Shown piece after piece: positions 22,815 through 33,214 of a stretch of 64,000 bases of DNA (its first letter is position 1; every line of letters begins with the position of its first letter). Origin of the DNA: Quillaja saponaria (taxonomy: Eukaryota; Streptophyta; Magnoliopsida; Fabales; Quillajaceae). A model generated the notes under the pieces. It ran no database searches. It saw only the letters and a program-made list of their open reading frames with translations, and was not told where the DNA came from. The stretch spans positions 14,198,001-14,262,000 of the forward strand of contig CM055612.1 in NCBI GenBank assembly GCA_029379385.1. The letters are read 5' to 3'. Made by a program: the position numbers and the translations under genes.

Positions 22815-25800
22815 GTGTTTGGATCCATTGAATTAGAATTGAAATTGATATTGTAAAACCAATAAAAATTCTACTAAAATTGGAAATTGTTAGAATTACA
22901 ATATAGGTGTTTCAATCAAAAATTATAATCAAAATTTTTGAATCATATAAAAAATTACAATCAAAATTATACTTCAAGTACTTGACTATGGTTGTCGTTG
23001 TTTTTGGCCACTTCTAATAGTGGTCATCATCATGTTCGATGGCTTTTAGTGGTGGTTGAAGTCATCTCCAACGGTGGTTGTAGTCGTCTTTAGAGAATAA
23101 TGATTGTTGGCGTGCCAACAGATGACAATGGTGGTTGTCGTCATCATTTATGGGAGGTTTTGACGGTGATTTTCATTGTTTTTGGTTATCTCAATGGTCG
23201 TTGATAGTGGCCTTTGTAATTTTGGTGGGTTTTGATGTGGTTAATATCATATTTGATAGGGTGATGGTGATGTTGGTGGAAGTGGAGGTGGTCGATGACT
23301 TGTTATAACCCGATATCGGGAAAAAAAAAACGAGTTTTAGATGTAATGTGTAAATTTTCATTATAAATAATAATACAATTGAACAGTTGAGTGTAAATCT
23401 TGGTCATAAAAATGAGAGCAAGCATAGATAAAATAAATAAATGTTATACCTATATGTATGTAAAATGTATATACACAGTAATTTAAACATAGTTGACTTG
23501 GACCTAATTTATTTATTTTTTTTAAATTTTGCTTTATATAAGCTATTAGATAAATGTGAGCATTGAATAAAAAAAAGAGAATTAAATTGGATATATATAT
23601 TTATAGGTAGATACAAGTACAACTTAAGAATTTATATATACCACATATTTGGAACTTGACCATTGACTTTGTATATTTTTTATATTTTCCTTTTCTCTTT
23701 CTCTTTTCTTGGAACCGACTTTCCTTTCCTTCAATTAGCACCACCTTTCTCCATTTGTTTTCTTCTTATTCCTCTGCCAGCCAAGAACTTCTACCTTCAA
23801 GTTTTGAGTTTGAAGTCCTTCTTTATGTCCAAAGCCCTTCTCCTCTTTTGCTGTCACTTTGGTTAAGTAAGGCATGGGTATGACTGTTTAAGAGCTGTTG
23901 GCAGCAACTTGTAGTTGAGCAGTATTAGCCTTGTTTTAGGCATGTGGCATCTGACTTGAGAGCTAACCTTCCTTCCTTTCTTGTGGCTTGTTCGTGTAGG
24001 TTGATGTGGAAGTTTTGGAAGCCAAAACCTTAACTTGGGCATTTGTAATTTGGCGTGGTGAGGGTGCCTTGTTTCAGCCATCTTCCACTCTTGTTGTGTA
24101 GCCTTTCAAATATGGCAGCTACCAAGTTTTGTTCCGCCTCCTTTCTTGGTTAACCAACTAGAAGTTTTTAGGGGTTAGTCTCTAATCCTTATTTGCTTGG
24201 AACAAAAAATTTCTGAACTTTTAAAACTTTGATTAATGTAAAATAATAGGTTTACTAAGATGAAATATTTAGTGATAATGAATGAATATTTGAGTAGTGG
24301 AAAAGTAATCCATGAAATTAAAGTATGTTGTTATTAGAAAGGTTAATTCAAGTTTGATGAGAATGAAAGAATGAATCAAGGCTAAGTATTTAAGGAATTG
24401 GTATGGATGTTTTAAGATTCAAGTTTTAGTTAATTTGATTAATTTATGGTTAACACATAAGTCATATGTAAGAGTGTTGAAGCTATGGGTATATATATAT
24501 ATACATTAGCATAAATCAAGCACTGATGTTTGATAAAATGTTTAAATGAAACTATAGCATAATGAATGAAAGAAGGTTAAAGACATAAATTAAAAGTTGA
24601 AATTTGTATAAAAAGTTCTTAAACAAGAGTAAAGAATGATTGATTAATGTGGTAAATTAATGATTTGATGATAGTGGGCAGTGAGTATGGGCAAAGAATG
24701 TTTAATTGTGAGGTGAAGTGTTAAGAGTGAGAGTTGAATGATTTCTGAAGGGGATGCAAGACAGATTTCATAGGAGTGAAAAATCTTATATTTCAGGTGT
24801 CTTCAAGTCTGAATTAAATTAAGAGTTTAAAAAAGAAAGTGTAGCTTATGATATTGAGATATTGTATTTAAAATTCCGTAACTTAGTTCCTAGTACATTG
24901 TTAGTTAGAGCTGTTAGACTACTGCTAGGTCATGCAAGATTTTTAGTGAACCTCAATCAATCTGGAAGACTTCATTAGGGGTTGTAGATGGATTTAGCTT
25001 AAGACCTCTGAATGAAAGTAGTTCCTAACATATTTAACCACTAGAATGGAGATTTTCATAATTTAATTCCCAAGTATGGGAATTTTATTAATATCGGAAT
25101 CAAAGGTTAGCAACCATGAATTTTACGAGTGCTCTATTTATGTGTATGTGAAGAATAGAGTTCAAGGCTGAGTTTAGGAAAGTTTCTAAATAAGAAAGCT
25201 AAATAACATTCTAAAGTTAACGTTTCAACTTGGTTTAGTTAAATTTAATTAAGTATGTAAGTAAAAATAAACATATATTAAAGGAGGTGGTGAAATGCCT
25301 GAAGGAGTAAACTTTAAATAATTAACTGTACTAATATACACATCCAAATAATACATATGATACCTATATAGAAAGAAATACTTTTCTATTAATAAATCCA
25401 ATAAATGGAAGTGAATTTCCTTTTTCCTAGAGAAAGTTGTATTAAATTGACTAAAGGTCAGAGCTACCAAAATCCTGTTTTTTGTAGAATTTGATACAAC
25501 TTCAAAGAATAAATTGTATTGATATACAAATCTAAAAATTACAAATGATATACCATTATAAAGTTACGTATGTGTAGTATTTAATAAATTTTATGAAACT
25601 GGATTTGGAATTTTCTAGAGGAAGATATGACTATTAAAGTGAACACTGGTTAACTCACCAGTGTTTTCTAACTTTTCTAATAGTTTCTTTCTACCCTATG
25701 CATTATCAAGACATCTAAAATGTCTTTTCATTATCAATCTTACCACATAAAGTACAATTTATAGTACTTGACATGTAATAGCTTAATAGAAAACTTTCAT

Positions 25801-27304
25801 AAAGAAACCTATATAAGTTGATATAATAAGCTTAGTAATTAAAATGTTATAACAATAACATTTATAAAGTAAGTATTATTTAGAAATATGAATTTCAGTT
25901 CCAAATCCTAATGTGGATCTGATGAGATGCGTGAATGCTAGTGTAAGTGACAAACGAAATAGGTTAAAGGTGAGTGGTCAATTGTTGCCTTTGGGGGCTA
26001 GATTATTATTTGTAATAGTATGTGTATTTAAATAAATGTGCAAGTGCAATGTTTTAGTGAGTTATTTGAATCATGCTTGTTTGAAATTATTTATAGTTGA
26101 AAAATGCCAACAAATTAAAATTTTCCTGATAAATGATTTTTTTATTTCAGGAACTGAGATCCAGGTGCACTTAAGATATGTTGATTTGAATTTTGAGATG
26201 TTTTGATTTTGATAAATGTTTTTAAAAGTTAGAATGCTTAACTTAGTGGGATGGATTATGTATGGAGATTAATCTTTCGTGTGGGTGCGTAAATGCTCGG
26301 TAAGGATGATACTGTTGTGCAGGGTTGAGTTACTCATTGACCCTTTTTTTGCTTTGTATGCTATGATTGTTCTGATTAAGTTGTAATCTTATGAATCATA
26401 TAAGTTGTGAATTTATGACAATTGCAAATGTGTACATGTATTTTGAATTAAGACATGAACATTGTCACATGATGTTAATTGACTATATATCTTATATACT
26501 TGTGTTGAGTAATGCTATTACTCTTTGGGTACGATTTTCCACTCATGGAGTCCTTATGACTCACTCCTTTCTTGTGGAATTTTTTTTAGTAACAAGAGTT
26601 TAATATATGGCGTCGTTGAGCTAGTGACCTGTCAATAGAGTATGACAAGGTATTTTCCAGGATCTCAGAATTGAAGTCAAGGATGAAAGTTTGTAGTCAC
26701 ATTAAAATTGTGGGGTGTCTAATTTTGTATGATGTCATAGTCTAATATTTGTCTTGTTTATGATATGGACGGAGCAGAACTTCTTATTGTCTTTGTGTTG
26801 TTGTTGTGTAAGAACCGGAGTTTATAGGTTTGTATTTTAAGGCATGTTCCATATTGCAGGGAACCTCTACCGAAATTTTCAGTAAGTTGTGGTTTGTTTC
26901 AGTCAACAAACTTTCACCGTTAACTTTTGTTTTATAAATTTTTTGTTTTATTCATTGGTTGATCAAGTGTCATAGTTGTTTATTCGTTTCGAAGTTAGGG
27001 TTATAGAGGTTTGGTTATCCAATCCTCCGGCTAGTCATCACTGGCACTTAAAGCTGGCAGTGGGTAAGGGCTAGCAGTGGCTGGTGGAGGTTTTCAGTGG
27101 TGGTAAGAAATTTTATAGCATGATGTGTCACCATAAGTAAGTGGTTTTCAAGAACACGTGCTCAGTAATTGCAAATTTTAAGATCTACCTATAATAATTG
27201 AAAAAAATTTCAATTTAGATTTTAAATTGTGCGCTATACAAGAAAATTAGAATTGAACTGTCTAATTCCCAATTCTAATTCTGATTCACTACATCCAAAT
27301 AGAC
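22815..27304. mobile_element. Terminal-inverted-repeat element inserted in the LINE
   Basis: The left end 'gtgtttggatccattgaatt' (22,815) is complementary to the right end near 27,270-27,301 ('caattctaattctgattcac' then 'tacatccaaata'). Without the LTR it encloses, the element is about 0.7 kb and non-coding. It has repeated 'gtggtt/gtcgt' words, as in a MITE or other non-autonomous DNA transposon. The superfamily is uncertain and no target duplication could be fixed. Confidence 0.6.
23301..27059 (+). mobile_element. Solo-type LTR related to the Tekay-like LTRs
   Basis: The block starts 'TGTTATAACCCGATATCGGG', like the LTR starts at 6,088 and (minus) 55,358. It carries the same block as 7,811-7,950, including 'gttgtgcagggttgagttactc' with 'gggatggatta' and 'gtaaatgct'. 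Its end ('cctccggctagtcatcactgg') parallels other LTR ends, but the last bases are degenerate, so the right boundary is approximate. At about 3.7 kb it is longer than the intact LTRs. No internal region, PBS or PPT adjoins it. Confidence 0.6.
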
Positions 27305-27830
27305 CTTGAAAGACTTAAACTACTAAGGTGGTAGGTTTGTTAGAATATTCTTCCAGAGAAGACAAGGCTTAATGGGCTTTTCCCTATTGGGTGCATTCAA
27401 TGCCCTCTATCAAGAGATGAATCGCTCTCTCACATTGTCTTTGATTGTCACTCAGGAATAAGCTTTGGTTTGCTTCTCAATTGGGCATAATTATTTAGAT
27501 GTTTAACCATCTTTCCCCAATCTGGAGGCTGCCTTCCCTTTGTATCCTATGGTAGGTTTAACAAGATGGGCCAAAACTTTAGAAATGCTTATTGTGAATC
27601 CATTGAAGCATACTTTTATCTAAGTGGCAACATAACTTTCATCCTCCTGCAAGATGGGCCAGAATTTATTTTGAAGTAGCAGATTGCATCTAAGGCAATT
27701 TGTCCTTTGCCATGTGTGTTGACTGCAATGGTAAATTGTTGAAGCCTAAAGTTGCTTTCTTCCTTTCGCTTGATCCTTTGATGCTGAAGCCAATGCAACC
27801 CTTATTGTTGCAAACATAACTACTAGTGTT
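27305..27830 (+). pseudogene. LINE 3' segment: zf-RVT and RNase H-like relic
   Basis: After the nested insertion the LINE resumes with 'ILPEKTRLNGLFPIGCIQCP' and 'DESLSHIVFDC', the zinc-binding zf-RVT pattern (C-x2-C ... H-x4-C). A region at about 27,645-27,830 ('HPPARWARIYFEVADCI', then 'DAEANATLIVANITTS') resembles the C-terminal RNase H-like domain of plant L1 elements, with the typical A-E-A motif. Stops and frame breaks are present. It continues the 21,120-22,814 segment. Confidence 0.7.
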
Positions 27831-28171
27831 AATACAATAACCATTTAGACCTATTGGGCCCATTTAACCCAATTAGGCCCAAGACTTCCTACGTCTGTCC
27901 ACATTACTGACTTGAGCATCAATGAGAGACCTCGAGCATTGCTCGATCTCCACTTCCTCTTGTGTATTTCAGGTCTCTAAATAAGCACACAAGCAAAAGT
28001 TCTTACCAATGGAGCACACAAGAAAACTTCCTAACAATGAGCATACGAGTAGAGCTCCCGACTAGAGGAGAACCTAATTAAATACCGCCCTTTATCCAGG
28101 AGGGCCTGCACTGTAAATCCACTGTTTAGTGCTTGAGAAGACCTTAGAGTTTAGATAAATCCTTCATTAAC

Positions 28172-28190
28172 ATTGGCACTATCCATAAGA
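28172..28190 (+). other. Decayed primer binding site (TGGCGCCGTCTGTGGGAA type)
   Basis: 'TGGCACTATCCATAAGAA' follows an 'aaca' lead. It has several transitions relative to the site I recall for Tat-type elements. The position after an LTR-like end supports it. Confidence 0.4.
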
Positions 28191-29419
28191 ACTCATACAA
28201 TTTGGATTTTCTGATTCTTAAAGAGCTTTTCATTCACTGGCTGAAGACCTCAAGGAGAAACCTATCTCACAGGGACGACTTGAAAACCTCGTAGGGAGAC
28301 ACTTGAAGACTTATAGACCTTGGAATATTTAAAGCACAACTAAGAGGGTCAGGTTAGGAGTGAGGAGCTTGGCCCATAATTTAAGAAAGTGTAATAACAT
28401 TTTTAGAAAGGAAAACCCATGTAAGGAGGTGAGCATGATGTCTGGTGTCATGCCAAGGATGCCTATCAAAGAGATTTCTCGATCTTATATGGTGAAAACT
28501 AGCGAAAGGAAGCCAGCATAACATCTAGGTATCATCGCCAAGGAGGCTTGCGAAATAGTCATCTTGGCCCTATTGGTGCCTTAAAATGATAGGTGAAGTC
28601 CGTAGAGCATAGTCCCACTACTCGAACCACTACAAGTCAGTCCCCAGGGATTATGAGACACTAAGATGTGTCACTCCCTGCTGAACTCTAAAGGTCTAAT
28701 CCTTGATTAAGATGTAACACCCAGGAAGATGGCTTGGCCGAGGGCAAACTTACCTATTAGACCACACACTAAACCATTTCACCATGTCTAAGTAGCAAGG
28801 GGCTGACTTGTGTTATAGGTCCAAGTTAGGTGATAGACAGAATATTTGACCAAGCCCGAAGAAGGGCTTGGTTTAAAAGAAAAACAAGACCTAATGAGAG
28901 CCAGGCAAAAAGGATCAACCTGGGAGGACAAGGATCAAGGACTAAGGTACTCGCCCGTCAGTACCTAAAGCCAACAAACGTCTTCTCGAGGAGATATGGT
29001 CGGGACAGACTTGATTGCGATCATAAAACAGATGTGATCCTTTCAAGGCTATAAAGATGAATGCCAGACAAATTGGGCTACAATCCAAATTAGTGCCGAG
29101 CTTTAAGGGTATATAAGTCCACTAAAGATGACTCAAGGTGAAAGTATCAGTCTCCTAAACACAAGTCTGAGAGCATGGGGCCTCAAAACATACAATAAAC
29201 CTCCTCGGGTACATCCCGGAGCATATGCTCAGGACTCTTAAGAAAATTAAGGTTCAAGAGAACCTAAGACACACAAAGCCTATCAAGGAATGACCCTGCT
29301 AGGGCTAAAGAAATGCAAGTCCAAAAACTTCAAGACCAAATATACATCCTAAAATGTATAAAATATTTAAGAGTACAGAGCAAAAGAATAAGCACCAAAT
29401 TAAAGAAAATATTCCTCGG

Positions 29420-30640
29420 AGTTAAAATTATAGACTAGAGGTTAGGTCCTAAACAACACTTGCTCAACTTCCAGACATATTGTTGCTCAACATCCTACAC
29501 GTTCTCTCGAGCAGCCTCTGACTCCCACCTCAGACCATAGATCTAGGACTTCAAAACTACAACCCTCTTCCCGGACATGGCAAGTCTCTCCTCAGTACAT
29601 TGAGCTCGTAAGAGCCTCTTCAGACAGCTTTTAAGCGTTATCCAGCTCAACCTTTACTTCCTACAGTTCTATCCTTGCTCATTGCTCAAGAAAGTTCTCT
29701 ATACGGACCCTTTTCGAGCCTGGTCTATAAGATTCTTCCATATCCTTAACATTATCACACATGGGCTTAGGAGTTCTCTTAAGGAAAAATCTCGACACCT
29801 TTACCCTAACTTGTAGGGTAACAATAGTTCTTGCACGTGCTCGTTTAGTTGTGTCTTAGCATCTGAAGCAGGTAAGTCAAGTAACTTATCTTCAGAAAAG
29901 CAAATGAGCCTGAGTAAGGACATAGGTCTACAAACAAACTAAATTATTAGTTTCTGATCTTTACCAGTCCTTAGCATTGATATCTCAAAGCTTCAGAGTT
30001 AAGGACTGCAAACATAATGTTTCAGGTCAAATTGCCCTCTGGGCTGATCAAGCTACAAAGGGTGAATTCTCTTAACCCACTCACTCTGATGAGAAATCAA
30101 GGACGGCTAGTGGTTCGCCTTGGTATTCAGCTTACCCCAACCATAGATGAAATCGCTTGGAATCCTATGCCTCATGAAGAAGAATTGCGACTTCCACTCT
30201 TAATTGTTATCAAGATAAGTGGTGAATAGAAGTTTCCTAGATGTAATACAAATCCACCCCCTAGCGAGGGCCCTAAACGTAAATAACTCCCTGAACATAT
30301 CAGAGAAAGGGGCATGTTGTGCTCTTAGAAAAAACTCATATACTTGATATCAAACCTAATTGAATTCGGGATAGTCTGAGCTTAGCAGACACTACAGGCA
30401 TTGTAAAGGTAGATGACAAATCGGGGAACAGGAAATCAAAACCTGGCCTTAAATTGCCATCATAAAATCCTATAAGAGCGGGCTGAGTGTTAAAAGAGCA
30501 CAACTCACTAAGAAAGCAATCTACCATCCTCGTTATGGTCTTCCCTTGGAAAACTCTACTTTGTAGACTTAACCAAGCTTAGGTTGGGAAATGGGGTGAT
30601 CTCAACCTCCTCATCCTTACTAGACTTGTAAAGTCCTTGC
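29420..30640 (-). pseudogene. Antisense 'putative gypsy-type transposon' protein relic
   Basis: On the minus strand, 30,527-30,200 translates to 'MVDCFLSELCSFNTQPALIG', a Pro/Phe-rich segment and then, after a stop, 'VYEFFLRAQHAPFSDMFREL' and 'TFRALARGW'. This resembles the plant domain I recall as a putative gypsy-type transposon protein, in which a YxxFxxxxxLPF...FxxxxL segment is conserved. Further along (29,900-29,450) the frame is rich in Glu, Lys and Leu and suggests a coiled coil. Many stops break it. The function of intact members is unknown. Confidence 0.4.
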
Positions 30641-30873
30641 TAAGGTCGACACCCTCCTTATCTCCCAAGCATACCTCGTTTCCCCATTGCTCCCTACCTA
30701 AGAATCAAAGCCCCGATGCCAACACTCGAGGTCCTCTCACTAAGATCGAGCATAACCTTTGTATCGGACCCAATATTCATATCACCCTATATCCCTACCC
30801 CTATTTAGTATGGCATGGGAAGAATCTAGAATAAAAGAAGCCCGGGAAGAGGTAGACTATGAAGAAGAAGCAC

Positions 30874-31260
30874 CACTACTAGAAATTACTGTATCTATGT
30901 CTGCCAAATGGTAGACTCAGTAAAACTAGATGCAAATATATTCTTTCTGTGTCTACAATTAAATGTATCAGCATTAGCATAGACGTAGATGCTGATAGTT
31001 TGAAAAAAATTAAATCTAGTAGACTTTGAAATTTTTAATGCAGACATAGAAAAAAGTAACTTTTGGCACCATATTTTGCAAGGATATTTATGTTTGCTGG
31101 GATAAGCATAGATATTTTCAATTGGCGCTCAATTTTACCAAATTTGTTTCCGTCTATGTAGATGCAAGTAATAAAGTAATTTTTTTATTTTAAATATCAT
31201 CTCTTATATGTCTGCCACTTAATGTACCTGCGTTTGAGTGGCAGATGCAAAAAATCTATC
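30874..31260 (+). mobile_element. CACTA-like transposon end
   Basis: 'CACTACTAGAAATTAC' at 30,874 matches the CACTACTAGAAA terminus of plant En/Spm elements. It is followed by repeated subterminal words ('tctatgtctgcc', 'catagacgtagatgc', 'gtctatgtagatgc', 'gtggcagatgc'), as expected for transposase-binding repeats. The opposite end was not found, so this is a fragment or the far end is diverged. Confidence 0.65.
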
Positions 31261-33160
31261 TAGTTTAAAATCTAAATCGTGGCTTTCTTTCTCATCCTTT
31301 CTCTTCTTCCTCATCCATTGTAGCCTTGCTCCCCTCTGCCATATAGCTTCCGTCCGACGAGAATCCACTTCCGTCAAGCCACCTCCTCGCCAGCATTTGT
31401 CCACCTCTTGCCAGCTTTAGATCTAGGGAGATCCACATAAAAGGTGTTGTGTATATATATATATTCACACACATTAATATTTTTTTATTGTTTATTAGGC
31501 AGTTATATGTATACATTTATATAGATTTGAAAGTTTCTTGCTTCAATATAATAATTTACCTACTCACATAATGATAAATTGATGTGTAGTTATGTATAGA
31601 TTAGTATATATAAGAGATTGGGTGCTTGTATTGTATTATTATATATGATTTAGGTCCGGGATGAATTGAAATATTGATGGTGCCTAGCTAGTTAGTACTA
31701 ATGGTTGAGAAATTAAGTAAAAACATAATTACCTAGTGCCTAACTTGTCCAAACTTATATATCAATTAGATTTATAATTTCTCAAGTGTTAATTAGCTTT
31801 CCTTAAATAAATCCTATCTAATGAGTTGAAACTCCAATTAAAGATCCAAATTAATGCCTTAAAATCATGAAAATAGTTTTATCTATGCCTTAATTAACCT
31901 TAAAAATATTAATTTAATTATCGTTAATAAATGATCAAAATACCTAGATAGGTTATTTAATTAATCCATATATATGCCTTGAAACCTTAAAAATATATTT
32001 ATCCAAATTAAATAACCCATATAGGAGAAAGTGAGTTGTTTCTAATAAATGATGAAATTTTAGTTTAAAAAAAGGTCAAATTTAAGAGAACACTATTCTC
32101 CCTTTTAGTATGGTGTTTGAATTAAAAACTATATTAAAAAGTTAGAGGACATCATAAAGGATGTTCTGGCTTTTAGTATAGTATAGAAGTACAGATGAAT
32201 ACTATTTTAGTTCTTATTTTATTTTTTTACTTCTTTCTTAATTTCTTTTCTATTTTAATATTAATAAGATTGGTATTGTTTTGTGTTAACTGAATTTTTT
32301 TTGTCCTAAGTCATTCTAATATAACTTGTCAATAACTATATATCAATAGTAATTAAGATTGAATTTTTTTAACTTTTAATTTAATAAATTACAAATTATT
32401 ATAATATTTTTTAATTCATATCCATTTTATAAATTAAAAAATTTCAAGAAAATTCTGGATTAAAAAAATATTAAGAGTATATAGTTCTTCTAATTATAGT
32501 ATTGTTTTGTTAATTTTTCTTCCATCTTTAGAATTTTTTTAAAAATATTTATTTATTTTAATTTTGTTTTATTAAACTTATAACATAGAGTATTTTTTTT
32601 TATTAACTATAATTTCTTGATATGTATATTAACTGTTGATAAACATATATGTAAATATCATAAATACAACAGACGCGCAATTTACGCATATACCACAAAA
32701 GTTAGTATTCAATGATACTTGATTGGTGCTGCTAGAAAATTTTCTTGTTTGAGTAAAATACTTTTCAATTAGGTGAAAACTTCGGTTAAATTAAGCCTTG
32801 AATTTCGAATTAGTAAAGATAGTAGGAAAAATTATAATTTTGTTTCTTCAAAAAAGGTACTTCACTACATGATATTAAAATATTTCTAATCACAGCAATA
32901 CCTCAGAATTTTTTTTTCAATATATGTAACAAAATCCTTAAATAATTCAAAATATCTCATTAATAATAACATGGACCAATTGCCAGTTTGTCTCAAATAT
33001 GAAATACGGAGTTTTCAAAGTCACCACATAAGACAACAGTTAAATTATCACGAAATAGCATGTAAGTTGGTTGAGAAAAGAAGCACGGTAAGTCAATTCA
33101 AGTCAATGCCCATACACAAAATCAAACAATAATTACAAACTTTTATTTTTCTTTCTTTCT
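31261..33160. other. AT-rich DNA upstream of the receptor-kinase relic
   Basis: No supported gene is present. The first part could be interior of the CACTA-like element. Pyrimidine runs (33,141-33,165) precede the kinase relic. Confidence 0.35.
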
Positions 33161-33166
33161 TTCGCT

Positions 33167-33173
33167 TATAAAT
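33167..33173 (+). promoter_or_regulatory. Possible TATA box of the LRR receptor-kinase relic
   Basis: 'TATAAAT' follows a CT-rich stretch and lies about 42 bp before the ATG at 33,215. The spacing is short for a TATA plus leader, so this is only suggestive. Confidence 0.35.
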
Positions 33174-33214
33174 TTTTCAGTCGGTAGTTATATTTTCTTT
33201 GTTCTCCTTACACA

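Larger units (their letters stand above)
27835..30870 (+). mobile_element. Tat-like Ty3/gypsy remnant, probably non-autonomous
   Basis: An LTR-like end ('actgacttgagcatcaatga', 27,904) is followed by a decayed primer site at 28,172. The remaining interior has no gag-pol that I recognise, only broken plus-strand fragments and an antisense frame (29,420-30,640). Elements of the Tat lineage are known to carry extra, sometimes antisense, reading frames. The right-hand LTR was not found. The CACTA-like end at 30,874 may mark the truncation. Confidence 0.45.

Noticed and set aside
31238..31420. Overlapping short frames near the CACTA-like end
   Set aside because: They are short frames on both strands without motifs; most likely chance.
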